NCBI RefSeq assembly: GCF_003002815.1
Contig: NZ_PVTF01000021.1
Coordinates: 69,798-133,797 of the forward strand
Length of the DNA: 64,000 nucleotides
DNA from: Umezawaea tangerina
GTDB lineage: Bacteria; Actinomycetota; Actinomycetes; Mycobacteriales; Pseudonocardiaceae
Reading direction: 5' to 3'
How positions within the stretch are numbered: position 1 is the first letter of the stretch; each line of letters begins with the position of its first letter. Positions 41,501 to 64,000 of the stretch are shown here, in pieces. A program made the translations under genes and the position numbers. The notes beneath the pieces are model-generated. The model saw only the letters and a program-made list of their open reading frames with translations, was not told where the DNA came from and did not search any database.

Positions 41501-44500
41501 ACCACCGCGCCGCCGTGGTCGGCGAGGACGCCGCGGACCTGGCGGCCGGACTGCGGGCGCTGGCGGCGGACGAGTCCGCGCCGGGTGTCGTCCGCGGCAC
41601 CGTGGGCAAGCGGGGCAGGACCGTGTTCGTGTTCCCCGGCCAGGGCGTCGAGTGGCTGGGCATGGGACTGGAGCTGGCCGGGCGCTACCCGGTGTTCGCC
41701 GACCGGCTGCGCGAGTGCGACGAGGCGTTCCGCGCGCACCTGGACTGGTCGGTGCTGGACGTGCTGCGCGGCGAGGGGCCCGACCTGGACCGGGTCGACG
41801 TCGTGCAGCCGGCGCTGTTCTCGGTCATGGTGTCGCTGGCCGCGCTGTGGAGGTCGTTCGGCGTGCGGCCGGACGCGGTGGTCGGGCACTCGCAGGGCGA
41901 GGTCGCCGCGGCCTGCGTCGCGGGCGCGCTGTCGCTGGCCGACGCCGTCACCGTAGTGGCGCTGCGCAGCCGCGCACTGCGGGCGACGACCGGCACCGGC
42001 GGCATGATGTTCGTGCTGCGCCCGCGCGCCGAGGTGCTGGAACGGCTCGCGCCGTGGCCGGGCCTGTCGGTGGCCGCGGTCAACGGCGAGTCGGCCGTGA
42101 CCGTCGCGGGCGACGTCGCGGCGCTGGACGAGCTCAGCGCCGCGCTCGCGAAGGACGGCGTGTGGCGCTGGGTCGTGCCCGGTGTCGACTTCGCCGCGCA
42201 CTCCCCGCAGGTCGAGTCCCTGCGCGACGAGCTGTTGACCGCGCTGGCCGGGATCCGCCCGCGCCCGGCCGAGGTCCCGTTCTACTCCACGGTGACCGGT
42301 GGCCTCCTCGACACCGGTGGCCTGGACGCCGGGTACTGGTACGACAACCTGCGCCATCCGGTCGACTTCCTGGCCGCGGTGCGGTCGCTGCTGGCCGACG
42401 GGCACCGCGCGTTCGTCGAGTGCAGCGCCCACCCGGCGCTGCTGACGAACGTCGAGGAGATCGCCGAGCACGCGGGCGCGACGGTGACCGCCGTCGGCTC
42501 GCTGCGCCGCGACGACGGGGGAGCGGCGCGGATGCTCACCTCCCTGGCGGGCCTGCACGTCCGCGGCGTCGAGGTGGACTGGCCGTCCGCCCTGCCGACC
42601 GGCCGGGTGGTGCCGCTGCCGACCTACCCCTTCCAGCGCGAGCGGTACTGGCTTCCGCCCGCCGCGGCACCGGTCACCGGTCAGTCCGCGGTGGAGCGCG
42701 GGTTCTGGGACGCCGTGACCAGCGGCGACGGGCTGCCCGCCGAGCTGGACTCGCTGCGCCCGGCGCTGCCCGCGCTGGCGGAGTGGTACCGGGGCGGCCG
42801 CGAGAGGTCCGAAGCGGACTCCTGGCGCTACCGCACCGCCTGGCAGCCGGTCACCGGCGGCTCGACGAGGCTGTCCGGGACCTGGTTGGTGCTCGTCCCG
42901 GAGGGCGGCGCGCCGACCGTGCTCCTGGACGCCCTGCGCGACCGCGGCGCGTCCGTGGTGACCGCGGAGGTCGGCGACGACGATCGCGCGACGGTGGCGG
43001 ACCGCGTCCGCCTCGCGACCGCGGACGGCGCGCCCGTCGGCGTGCTGTCGTTGTGCTCGCTCGACCACCCGGAGGCCGAGCCGGGACTGCTGCGCGCGGT
43101 CGCGGTGATCCAGGCCCTCGCCGACGCCGGTGTCGCGGCCCCGCTGTGGTGGGCGACCCGTGACGCGGTGCCGGTCGGCGGCTCCGGCACGTCCGTCGAC
43201 CCCGCCCAGTCCGCGCTCTGGGGGCTCGGTGTCGTCGCGGGCGTGGAGAACCCGCACCGCTGGGCCGGACTGGTCGACCTTCCGTCCGATGTGGACGGAC
43301 GGGTCGCCGACCGGCTGGCCGGTGCGCTCGCCGACCCCGGTGGCGAGGACCAGGTCGCCGTGCGCGCGTCCGGCGTCTTCGGCCGCCGCCTGCACCGCGC
43401 CGCCACCCCGCCCGGTGGCACGCCGTGGCGGACCGACGGCACCGTGCTGGTCACCGGCGGCACCGGAGCGCTCGGCGGCCACGTCGCCCGCTGGCTGGCG
43501 GGCCTCGGCGCCCGGCACCTGCTGCTGGCGAGCCGGACCGGTCACGCCCCCGCGGAACTGGTGCGGGACCTGGAAGGGCTCGGCGCGCGCGTCACCGTCG
43601 CGGCCTGCGACGCCGCCGACCGCGACCGGCTCGCCGAGGTGATCGCCGCCGTCCCGGCCGACGCCCCGCTGACCGCCGTGTTCCACCTAGCGGGCGTCCT
43701 GGACGACTCCGTCGTCGGCGCCATCACCCCCGACCGGGCCCGCGGTGTGCTGCGGCCGAAGGTCGCGGGCGCCCGGAACCTGCACGAGCTGACGCTCGAC
43801 CTCGACCTGTCCGCGTTCGTGCTGTTCTCCTCGCTCGCCGCCACCCTCGGCGGCGCGGGCCAGGCCGTCTACGCGGCGGCCAACGCCTACCTCGACGGCT
43901 TGGCCGAACACCGGCGTGCGGTGGGTCTGCCCGCCACGTCCGCGGCCTGGGGCCTCTGGGCGGCCGACGGACTGGCCGGTGGCGCCGTCGGCGAGCGGAT
44001 CGCCCGCGACGGCCTGCCCGCGATGCCGCCGGACCGGGCGCTGGCCGCCCTGCGCCGGTCGCTGACCCTGGGCGACACCCGTGTGGTGGTCGGCGACTTC
44101 GACTGGCAGCGCTACGCCCACGTCTACACCACGGCCCGCCCGACCCGGATGTTCGCCGACCTGCCCGAAGCGGTGCTGCCGGATGCGGTGAAGCCCGCGC
44201 TGACCGCCGTGGCGGCGGCCGAACGCGACCGGCTGCTGCTGGACCTGGTCCGCGGCACCGTCGCCGACGTCCTCGGCCACGCCGACCCCAGCTCGGTGGA
44301 CGTGCACCGCGCCTTCCAGGACCTCGGCTTCGACTCCGTCACGGCCGTGGAGCTGCGCAACCGGCTGGCCGAACGCACCGGCGTGCCGCTGTCGGTGACC
44401 CTGGTGTTCGACCACCCGTCGGTGGAAGCGCTAGTCGCCCACCTGCGCGCCGGGTTGGCCGGGGACGACGAGCCCGTCGCCGCACCCGCGGCGCGGGAGG

Positions 44501-47500
44501 TCGCGACCGACGACCCGATCGCGATCGTGGCGATGAGCTGCCGCTTCCCCGGTGGCGTCAGCACCCCGGAGCAGTTCTGGGACCTGCTCGACAGCGGCAC
44601 CGACGCCATCTCCGACTTCCCGACCGACCGCGGCTGGGACCTGAGCGGCCTGTTCGGCGACCGCGCCGGCCAGACGTCCGCGCGGCAGGGCGGGTTCCTG
44701 CACGACGCCGCCGACTTCGACCCGGCGTTCTTCGGCATCTCCCCGCGCGAAGCGCTGACCATCGACCCCCAGCAGCGGCTGCTGCTGGAGACCGCGTGGG
44801 AGGCGCTGGAACGCGCGGGCATCGACCCGGCGTCGCTGCGCGGCAGCGACACGGGCGTCTACGTCGGGTCCAGCCACCACGAGTACGGCTCGCGGCTGAC
44901 CGAGCCCGCCGAGGAGTACGAGGGCTACCTCGGCATCGGCAGCGCGGGCAGCGTGGCCTCCGGCCGCATCTCCTACGTGCTGGGCCTGGAAGGACCCGCC
45001 GTCACGGTGGACACCGCGTGCTCGTCGTCGCTGGTCGCGCTGCACATGGCCGTCCGCTCCCTGCGGAACGGCGAGTCCTCGCTCGCCCTGGTCGGCGGGG
45101 CGACGATCATGGCCACGCCCACCACGTTCGTCGAGTTCAGCAGGCAGGCCGGGCTCGCCACCGACAGCCGCTGCAAGCCGTTCTCCGCGAGCGCCGACGG
45201 CACCGCGTGGGGCGAGGGCGTGGCCCTGATGCTGGTGGAGCGCCTGTCCGACGCCCGCCGCAACGGCCACCCCGTGCTCGCCGTCGTCAAGGGCACCGCC
45301 GTGAACCAGGACGGCGCCTCGAACGGCCTGACGGCGCCGAACGGGCCGTCGCAGCAACGGGTCATCCGGGCCGCGCTCGCCGACGCCGGGATCACCGCGG
45401 CCGGCGTGGACGTGGTGGAGGCGCACGGCACCGGCACGAAGCTGGGCGACCCGATCGAGGCGCAGGCCCTGCTGTCCACCTACGGCCGCGACCGCGCGCA
45501 CCCGGTGCTGCTCGGCTCGGTGAAGTCGAACATCGGCCACACCCAGGCCGCCGCGGGCATGGCGGGCATCCTCAAGGTCGTGCTCGCGCTGCGCCACGGC
45601 GTGGTGCCCGCGACCCTGCACTTCGACGCGCCCAGCCCGCACGTGGACTGGACCGCCGGGTCCATGGAGGTCGTGGCCGAGCGGACGCCGTGGCCCGAGG
45701 TCGGCCGGCCCCGCCGGGCGGGCGTGTCCGGGTTCGGCGTGAGCGGCACCAACGCGCACACCATCATCGAACAGGCACCGGACGCGCCCGAGCCCGCGGT
45801 GGTCGCCGAGCCGATCGGGACGACCACGGCGTGGCCGCTGTCCGGCCACAGCCCCGAAGCGCTGCGCGCCCAGGCCGCCCGGCTGCGGGACGCGCTGGCC
45901 GGGCAGGACCCGAGCCCGGCCGACGTGGCTTTCTCGCTGGCCACCACCCGTGCCGCGCTGGAGCACCGCGCGGTGGTCATCGGCGACGACGGCGCCGAGC
46001 TCGTCGAACGGCTGACCGCCCTCGCCGACCAGGGCGAGGCCTGGGACGGCGTGCGGGCGGTGGCGGCGCGCACCGGCCGCACGGCGTTCCTGTTCCCCGG
46101 ACAGGGCAGCCAACGGGCGGGCATGGGCGCCGAGCTGCACTCGGTGTTCCCCGTCTACACCGATGCGTTCGACGCCGTCTGCGCGGCGTTCGAGCCACTG
46201 CTGGACCGGCCGCTGCGCGACGTCGTGTTCGACCAGGACCCGACGGCGCTCGACCGCACCGAGTACACCCAGCCCGCGCTGTTCGCCGTCGAGGTGGCGC
46301 TCTTCCGGCTGCTGGAGCACTGGGGCGTCCGCCCGGACTTCCTGCTCGGCCACTCCATCGGCGAACTGGCCGCCGCGCACGTGGCGGGCGTGTTCTCGCT
46401 GCCCGACGCGGCCACCCTGGTCGCCGCACGGGGTCGGCTGATGCAGTCCGCCCGCGCCGACGGGCTGATGGTCTCCCTGCGGGCGACCGAGGCCGAGGTG
46501 GTCGGGTTCGGCGCCGCGGTCGACATCGCCGCGGTCAACGGCCCCACCGCCACGGTCGTGTCCGGTGACGAGACCGAGGTGCTGGCCGTCGCCGCGCACT
46601 TCAGCGGCCTCGGCCGCCGGGTGAAGCGGCTGCGCACCAGCCACGCGTTCCACTCGACCCACCTCGACCCGGTGCTCGCCGAGTTCCGCGAGGTCGCGGA
46701 AGGCCTGGCGCTGCACGCGCCGACGCTGCCCGTCGTGTCCAACGTGACGGGGGGCCTCGCCGAGGACATCGCGACCCCCGGCTACTGGGTCGAGCACGCC
46801 CGGCGGGCCGTCCGGTTCGCCGACGGCGTCACGACCCTGGTCCGCGAGGGCGTCACGACGTTCCTCGAGCTCGGGCCGGACGCCCAGCTCACGGCGCTGG
46901 TACCGGAGTCGCTGTCCGCCGACGACACCGACCGCGCGGCGATCCCCGTGCTGGACCGGCGGCTGCCGGAGCAGCGGTCCGCGGTGACCGCACTGGCCCG
47001 CGCGCACGCCAGGGGAGTCCCGGTCGACTGGACGGCGCTGCCCGGCCGCCGGGTCGACCTGCCCACCTACGCCTTCCAACGCCGCCGCTACTGGCTCGAC
47101 GCCCCGCCCGGCGCGGGCGGCGCGGCCGCGGCCGGGCTCGACCCGGTGGGTCACCCGCTGCTCGGCGCGGGTGCCGAGCTGCCCGAGACCGGCGGTCACC
47201 TGTTCTCCGCCCGCGTCGGCACCGCCACCCAGCCCTGGCTGGCCGACCACGGCGTCTTCGGTACGGCGATCTTCCCGGCGACGGCGTTCCTGGAGCTGGC
47301 CGTCCGGGTGGGCGACGAGACCGGCTGCCCGCGGGTGGCCGAGCTGACCCTGGAGGCCCCGCTCGCCCTGCCGCCGTCCGGCGGTGCCGACCTGCGGCTC
47401 ACCGCCGCCGCGGCGGACGCGGCCGGGCACCGCACCCTCACCGTGCACGCCCGCACGACGCCTGGCGGGCCGTGGACGCGGCACGCGAGCGCCGTGCTCT

Positions 47501-49587
47501 CCGGACCGCTGCCCGTGGCCGACGTCGACCTCGCCGAGTGGCCGCCGCCGGGTGCCGAGCAGATGGACGTCTCCGACCTGTACGACCGGCTCGAAGCGGG
47601 CGGGTTCGCCTACGGGCCTGCGTTCCGCAGGCTGCGCGCGGTGTGGCGGCGCGGGGACGAGGTGTTCGCCGAGGCCGTGCTGCCCGAGGACCGGCTGCCG
47701 GAGGCCGGGGCGTTCGCCCTGCACCCGGCGCTGCTGGACAGCGCGCTGCACTCGCTCGCGTTCAGCGTCCTGGACGGTCGCGACGGCGGCTGGCTGCCGT
47801 TCGCGCTCAGCGGTGTCCAGGTGCACGCCTCCGGCGCCGGGTCGGTGCGGCTGCGGCTCGTCCCGAACGGCCGCGACTCGGTGGCCGTGCACGTGGCCGA
47901 CCCGGCGGGCCTGCCGGTCGCCACGATCGACTCCCTCGTCCTGCGACCGGTGTCGGCCGACCGGGTGCGCCCCGCCGCCGTGCTCGACCCGCTCTACCGG
48001 ATGGTGTGGCAGGAGCCGCTGCCCGGTGCCGCGGACGCGCCGGACGCGGAAGTCGTGGACCTGCCCCGGATCACCGACCCCGACGACCTCCCGGCCGCCG
48101 TGCACGCCGCGACCACCCGCACGCTCGCGCTGCTGCGGGACCGGCTGGCCGACCGCCCCACCACCCGGCTGGTGCTCGTCACCCACGGCGCGATCCCGGC
48201 CGAGGCGGACGACGACGTGCCGGACCTCGTGCACGCGGCGGTGTGGGGCCTGGTGCGCACCGCGCAGACCGAGCACCCCGGCCGGTTCGTGCTCGTCGAC
48301 ACCGACGACGACCCGGCCTCCGACGCCGTGCTGGCCGACGCCGTCGCCAGCGGTGAGCCCCAGCTGGTGCTGCGCGCCGGTGTCGTGCGGGCGGGCCGCT
48401 GGGTCCGCTCCGCCGACACCGCGGGCGACGCGGGCTGGGACACCACCGGCACCGTGCTCGTCACCGGCGGCACGGGCGGGATCGGCGCCGAGGTGGCCCG
48501 CCACCTGGTGACCGCCCACGGCGTGCGGCACCTGGTGCTGGTGAGCCGCGGCGGCCCGGACGCCGAGGGCGCGGCCGAGCTGGCCGCCCTCGACGCGGAC
48601 GTCCGGATCGTCGCCTGCGACATCGCCGACCGGACGGCGTTGGCCGCGCTCGTCGACAGCCTGCCGGACCGGCCCCTGGCCGGGGTCGTGCACTGCGCCG
48701 GCGTGGTCGCCGACGGCCTGCTGGAGACCCTCACCGACGAGCAGGTGACGACCGCGCTGCGACCGAAGGTCGACGCCGCCGCGCTCCTGCACGAGCTGAC
48801 CGCGTCCCGCGCACCCGCCCGGTTCGTGCTGTTCTCGTCGATCGCCGCCGCGTTCGGCGGGGCGGCGCAGGCCAACTACGCCGCGGGCAACGCGTTCCTG
48901 GACGGGCTCGCCCACCGGCGCCGTGCCGAAGGGCTGCCCGCGCTGTCGATCCAGTGGGGCCTGTGGGCCACCAAGCGCGGGATGAGCGGTCAGCTCACCG
49001 ACGGCGACCTGCGCCGGATCGCGCGCGGCGGCATCGTGCCGTTCACCGTGGCCGAAGGCCTGGCGCTGTTCGACCGGGCCGTCGCCGCGGACCTGCCGGT
49101 CGTGGCCCCGCTGCGCCTGGACACCACCGCGCTCGCCGGGCAGGACGTGCCCGCGTTCCTGCGCGGTCTCGTCCCGGTCGTGCGCCGCACCGCCACCGCG
49201 GCGGGCCAGGACACCACCGACCTGGCCGCCCGGCTGCTGCCGCTGACCCCCGAACGACGTCGCCGCACGCTGCTGGACCTGGTGCGCGCGCAGGTCGCCA
49301 CGGTGCTGGGCGCGCCGGACGCGACCGTCCCGGCGGGCAAGGGGCTGCTGGACCTCGGGTTCGACTCGCTCACCGCGGTCGAGCTGCGCAACCGGCTCGC
49401 CTCGGCCACCGGCCTGCGGCTGCCCGCGACGCTGCTGTTCGACCACCCGACCGCGGGCGCCATCGCCGACCACCTGGTGGCCGAGCTGGTCCCCGCCGAC
49501 GTCGTGGAAGAGCTGGTCAGCGTGCTGGACGTCACCACGGACGACGAGCTGTTCGACCTGATCGACAACGAACTCGGCACCTCGTGA
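35575..49587 (+). CDS. Type I modular polyketide synthase 2: modules 4-6
   Basis: Chain-extending multienzyme (4670 aa). An N-terminal docking coil ([19 protein letters not shown]) precedes KS4 33-459, AT4 563-840, KR4 1116-1310, ACP4 1403-1472; KS5 1492-1920, AT5 2016-2296, KR5 2622-2830, ACP5 2886-2960; KS6 2979-3402, AT6 3502-3776, DH6 3856-4130, KR6 4293-4503, ACP6 4566-4636; and a C-terminal docking segment ending [17 protein letters not shown] 35575 was chosen because docking coils normally begin this way and the spacing to GGGACGG is better than for GTG 35566. All KSs have the catalytic Cys. Predicted extenders: methylmalonyl, methoxymalonyl (candidate), malonyl. PKS3 starts 35 bp downstream. 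Confidence 0.96.
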   Translation: MAEDEKLLGYLRRAMGELADARTQVRDLEAKAGEPIAIVAMSCRYPGGVRSPEDLWDLVAGGRDAIAEWPADRGWNTAELYRPGPAVPGKSLCREGGFLDDAGDFDAGFFGVSPNEALAMDPQQRLVLETSWDAVERAGIAPSSLRDSRTGVFLGAIENGYGSRAFDVPVGAEGFLDTGTHTSVVSGRVAYTLGLRGPAITVNTACSSSLVALHLAARALRAGDCALALAGGVTVMPVPDPFVSFSQQGGLAPDGRCKAFGAGADGTGWSEGVGVVLLERLSDALRNGRRVLAVLRSSAVNQDGASNGLAAPNATAQREVIRDALAAAELAPVDVDAVEGHGTGTRLGDPIEAGALLAEYGRNREADRPLWLGSLKSNIGHTSAAAGIGGVIKMVQALRHELLPRTLHADEPSPFVDWSTGAVRLLSQARAWPASDRPRRAGVSAFGISGTNAHVILEEAPAVEPAEVVEAGGVVPWVLSARSGAALRAQAAGLSAWVARNGDARPADVAASLALDRSAWEHRAVVAGCDAADLAARLDVLAEGGVPADGAVLGTGPVRSDGRVVFVFPGQGSQWVGMGVELLASSPVFAARMAECERALAPFVDWSLREALSDEALLLRVDVVQPVLWAVMVSLAHLWRSAGVEPSAVVGHSQGEIAAAVVAGALSLEDGARVVSLRSKAIGRLAGRGGMVSVAAPLAEVEALLGDGVSIAAVNGPGAVVVSGDTAALEEFVTRCGSTSVRRIAVDYASHSVVVEEVREELAEVLRDVVALVPEVPWCSTVTGEWVRDASADAGYWYRNLRQRVRLADVVRSLVGDGFGVFVEPSAHPVLTLAVHDTAEQAGADIAVIPTLRRDQGGPVTWALALGQAWTAGVAVDWTAVLPAGAVRTPDLPTYPFQRKRYWLPMKSTADESATSLDDWGYSVSWVPLAIREDAPLDGRWVVVTPPDLDAAVLAAVLEAVGPGAVTTTAADREALAGATGVLSLLALDDRPHPDHPFLPRGVASTLDLVRALDGTAPLWCATRGAVTTGADDPVTAPAQQVAWGLGRVAALEHPGRWGGLVDLPAVLDSSTAPLLARALAGAGPEDQIAVRANGLSVRRLVRTALPADTAWRPTGTTLVTGGTGGIGVQLAEWLAGRGAGRVVLMSRGGAAPADLVARAAALGTEITAVACDVADAEALRAAVAGLRADGHRIGTVLHAAASGELVALADTDVAEFAATARAKMAGAVNLDAEVGADVTDFVLFSSISGVWGSAVHGAYAASNAFLDGLAEHRRGRGLAATSIAWGIWDPTEGGGMAAELAEDRLLAQGIPFMDPATALDGLGRILSGDSALTVCAAVDWTRFAPVFTSARPSPLIADLPEVRRVLGVDDTEPDDGNDIAALLRDRLRGLPAADRLRALADLVRDQTAGVLGYDSPDEIADGRAFRDLGFDSLTAVSMRDRLATVTGLPLPVTVVFDHSSVDALARHLVGKLFGGRNETADTVLPAGVADDADDPVVIVAMACRFPGDVRTPEDLWRLVADGRDACTDLPLDRGWDVEGRYDPDPDRPGHSYVRGGYFLHDADRFDPGFFGISPREALAMDPQQRLALELAWESFERAGIRADDLRGAPVGVFVGAAYQGYGGDPAQADPSVETHIVAGISTSVLSGRVSYTFGLEGPAITVDTACSSGLVALHLAARSLRSGECSLALAGGVTVMGAPLAFGTYSRQRALAVDGRSKAFAEGADGFGIGEGAGLVLLERLSTARAAGRRVLAVVRSSAVNQDGASNGLTAPSGLAQQRVIRQALAGAGLTAAEVDVVEAHGTGTRLGDPIEAQAVQEVYGQGRPEGRPLLLGSVKSNIGHTQAASGLAGVIKVVLAFEHGVLPRTLHAETPSSFIDWASAPVELATENRPWETGGRPRRAGVSAFGLSGTNAHVILEQAAPEAPAADPGSGPVAWVLSARTPEALREQASRLLAVDAAPADVARSLATARTAFDHRAAVVGEDAADLAAGLRALAADESAPGVVRGTVGKRGRTVFVFPGQGVEWLGMGLELAGRYPVFADRLRECDEAFRAHLDWSVLDVLRGEGPDLDRVDVVQPALFSVMVSLAALWRSFGVRPDAVVGHSQGEVAAACVAGALSLADAVTVVALRSRALRATTGTGGMMFVLRPRAEVLERLAPWPGLSVAAVNGESAVTVAGDVAALDELSAALAKDGVWRWVVPGVDFAAHSPQVESLRDELLTALAGIRPRPAEVPFYSTVTGGLLDTGGLDAGYWYDNLRHPVDFLAAVRSLLADGHRAFVECSAHPALLTNVEEIAEHAGATVTAVGSLRRDDGGAARMLTSLAGLHVRGVEVDWPSALPTGRVVPLPTYPFQRERYWLPPAAAPVTGQSAVERGFWDAVTSGDGLPAELDSLRPALPALAEWYRGGRERSEADSWRYRTAWQPVTGGSTRLSGTWLVLVPEGGAPTVLLDALRDRGASVVTAEVGDDDRATVADRVRLATADGAPVGVLSLCSLDHPEAEPGLLRAVAVIQALADAGVAAPLWWATRDAVPVGGSGTSVDPAQSALWGLGVVAGVENPHRWAGLVDLPSDVDGRVADRLAGALADPGGEDQVAVRASGVFGRRLHRAATPPGGTPWRTDGTVLVTGGTGALGGHVARWLAGLGARHLLLASRTGHAPAELVRDLEGLGARVTVAACDAADRDRLAEVIAAVPADAPLTAVFHLAGVLDDSVVGAITPDRARGVLRPKVAGARNLHELTLDLDLSAFVLFSSLAATLGGAGQAVYAAANAYLDGLAEHRRAVGLPATSAAWGLWAADGLAGGAVGERIARDGLPAMPPDRALAALRRSLTLGDTRVVVGDFDWQRYAHVYTTARPTRMFADLPEAVLPDAVKPALTAVAAAERDRLLLDLVRGTVADVLGHADPSSVDVHRAFQDLGFDSVTAVELRNRLAERTGVPLSVTLVFDHPSVEALVAHLRAGLAGDDEPVAAPAAREVATDDPIAIVAMSCRFPGGVSTPEQFWDLLDSGTDAISDFPTDRGWDLSGLFGDRAGQTSARQGGFLHDAADFDPAFFGISPREALTIDPQQRLLLETAWEALERAGIDPASLRGSDTGVYVGSSHHEYGSRLTEPAEEYEGYLGIGSAGSVASGRISYVLGLEGPAVTVDTACSSSLVALHMAVRSLRNGESSLALVGGATIMATPTTFVEFSRQAGLATDSRCKPFSASADGTAWGEGVALMLVERLSDARRNGHPVLAVVKGTAVNQDGASNGLTAPNGPSQQRVIRAALADAGITAAGVDVVEAHGTGTKLGDPIEAQALLSTYGRDRAHPVLLGSVKSNIGHTQAAAGMAGILKVVLALRHGVVPATLHFDAPSPHVDWTAGSMEVVAERTPWPEVGRPRRAGVSGFGVSGTNAHTIIEQAPDAPEPAVVAEPIGTTTAWPLSGHSPEALRAQAARLRDALAGQDPSPADVAFSLATTRAALEHRAVVIGDDGAELVERLTALADQGEAWDGVRAVAARTGRTAFLFPGQGSQRAGMGAELHSVFPVYTDAFDAVCAAFEPLLDRPLRDVVFDQDPTALDRTEYTQPALFAVEVALFRLLEHWGVRPDFLLGHSIGELAAAHVAGVFSLPDAATLVAARGRLMQSARADGLMVSLRATEAEVVGFGAAVDIAAVNGPTATVVSGDETEVLAVAAHFSGLGRRVKRLRTSHAFHSTHLDPVLAEFREVAEGLALHAPTLPVVSNVTGGLAEDIATPGYWVEHARRAVRFADGVTTLVREGVTTFLELGPDAQLTALVPESLSADDTDRAAIPVLDRRLPEQRSAVTALARAHARGVPVDWTALPGRRVDLPTYAFQRRRYWLDAPPGAGGAAAAGLDPVGHPLLGAGAELPETGGHLFSARVGTATQPWLADHGVFGTAIFPATAFLELAVRVGDETGCPRVAELTLEAPLALPPSGGADLRLTAAAADAAGHRTLTVHARTTPGGPWTRHASAVLSGPLPVADVDLAEWPPPGAEQMDVSDLYDRLEAGGFAYGPAFRRLRAVWRRGDEVFAEAVLPEDRLPEAGAFALHPALLDSALHSLAFSVLDGRDGGWLPFALSGVQVHASGAGSVRLRLVPNGRDSVAVHVADPAGLPVATIDSLVLRPVSADRVRPAAVLDPLYRMVWQEPLPGAADAPDAEVVDLPRITDPDDLPAAVHAATTRTLALLRDRLADRPTTRLVLVTHGAIPAEADDDVPDLVHAAVWGLVRTAQTEHPGRFVLVDTDDDPASDAVLADAVASGEPQLVLRAGVVRAGRWVRSADTAGDAGWDTTGTVLVTGGTGGIGAEVARHLVTAHGVRHLVLVSRGGPDAEGAAELAALDADVRIVACDIADRTALAALVDSLPDRPLAGVVHCAGVVADGLLETLTDEQVTTALRPKVDAAALLHELTASRAPARFVLFSSIAAAFGGAAQANYAAGNAFLDGLAHRRRAEGLPALSIQWGLWATKRGMSGQLTDGDLRRIARGGIVPFTVAEGLALFDRAVAADLPVVAPLRLDTTALAGQDVPAFLRGLVPVVRRTATAAGQDTTDLAARLLPLTPERRRRTLLDLVRAQVATVLGAPDATVPAGKGLLDLGFDSLTAVELRNRLASATGLRLPATLLFDHPTAGAIADHLVAELVPADVVEELVSVLDVTTDDELFDLIDNELGTS
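35672..39990 (+). other. PKS2 module 4 (KS-AT-KR-ACP)
   Basis: KS4 has active Cys at 36190-36192 (NTACSSSL) and a harmless EGHGTGT variant. AT4 has GHSQGE and VDYASHS (methylmalonyl). KR4 has VTGGTGGIG and AYAASNAF; it lacks LDD and has Trp in SGVWGSA, pointing to an A-type reductase. ACP4 has [10 protein letters not shown]. Predicted output: C16 methyl, C17 hydroxyl. AT4 is unusually rich in TTG, GGT and CGT codons. Confidence 0.85.
40050..44450 (+). other. PKS2 module 5 (KS-AT-KR-ACP), methoxymalonyl candidate
   Basis: KS5 has active Cys at 40573-40575 (DTACSSGL). AT5 has GHSQGE but the specificity loop [12 protein letters not shown], outside the malonyl and methylmalonyl patterns and like the xAxHSPQVE class that includes ethylmalonyl- and methoxymalonyl-using ATs. 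KR5 has [15 protein letters not shown] (B-type) and [11 protein letters not shown]5 has [10 protein letters not shown]. There is no DH. With FkbG/H/J/K-like genes adjacent, methoxymalonyl-ACP is the best guess, placing a methoxy at C14. Confidence 0.75.
44509..49480 (+). other. PKS2 module 6 (KS-AT-DH-KR-ACP)
   Basis: KS6 has DTACSSSL near 45015. AT6 has GHSIGE and SHAFHS (malonyl). DH6 keeps both motifs, [10 protein letters not shown] and LLDSALH. KR6 has [13 protein letters not shown] in the LDD position and [11 protein letters not shown]6 has [10 protein letters not shown]. Predicted output: an unbranched double bond (C12=C13). Confidence 0.87.
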
Positions 49588-49622
49588 CGGGTGCCCGCGA
49601 AGTGCCGACCGTGAGGACTCCC

Positions 49623-64000
<14,378 letters not shown>

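Noticed and set aside
35452-43686. Very long - strand open frame opposite PKS2 (over 2700 codons), and similar long frames at 44431-49473, 48990-56144, 56151-59321 and 59331-63986
   Set aside because: They mirror the + strand PKS codon pattern; the translations are Arg/Gly/His/Gln-rich without domains. In such GC-rich DNA the opposite frame of a real gene rarely meets a stop.

Overview
The window comes from a very GC-rich actinomycete with GTG starts, 4-base stop/start overlaps and strong third-position G/C. The gene families suggest Pseudonocardiaceae or a relative (inference; the genus cannot be read from the sequence). No rRNA, tRNA, CRISPR array, insertion sequence or integrase was seen.

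Left flank (1-7668, + strand): a 5'-truncated GH78 alpha-L-rhamnosidase is followed by a CUT1-type sugar ABC importer (lipoprotein binding protein and two permeases, no ATPase gene), apparently one uptake operon. Next is a DrrA/DrrB-type drug-efflux ABC pair. Its permease gene overlaps tail-to-tail with a large AfsR/SARP-type regulator on the - strand (7646-10789). A Ski2-like DExH helicase with an N-terminal zinc ribbon and a TetR regulator lie between that regulator and the polyketide genes.

Polyketide region (15222 to the right edge): three giant modular type I PKS genes on the + strand. PKS1 carries an AT-ACP loading module and modules 1-3. PKS2 carries modules 4-6. PKS3 carries module 7 onward and is cut by the window edge in module 9. 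Between PKS1 and PKS2 lie FkbH- and FkbG-like genes (+), then FkbJ- and FkbK-like genes (-), which together are four of the five methoxymalonyl-ACP genes. No FkbI-like acyl-ACP dehydrogenase is present. Two cytochromes P450 and a DinB-like gene follow.

Reading the domains in order (start unit; mMal KR; Mal KR; mMal with dead KR; mMal KR; unusual AT with KR; Mal DH-KR; mMal DH-KR; unusual AT with DH-ER-KR; mMal KR) reproduces the carbon skeleton of the 16-membered plecomacrolides (bafilomycin/hygrolidin type) from the starter to C5. The dead KR falls where the C19 hemiketal ketone is needed, and the methoxymalonyl candidate falls at C14. The best prediction is therefore a V-ATPase-inhibitor-like plecomacrolide. 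AT8 carries an atypical extender signature and two P450s are present, so it may differ from bafilomycin at C8 and in oxidation pattern. Two further modules, the thioesterase and the missing dehydrogenase are expected beyond the right edge.

Regulation: 11-bp-period direct repeats built on GCTATnC, the SARP binding layout, occur upstream of PKS1, P450-1 and PKS2. A shared 19-bp palindrome occurs in both divergent promoter regions (31921-32108 and 35225-35574). Near-perfect hairpin terminators separate the transcription units.
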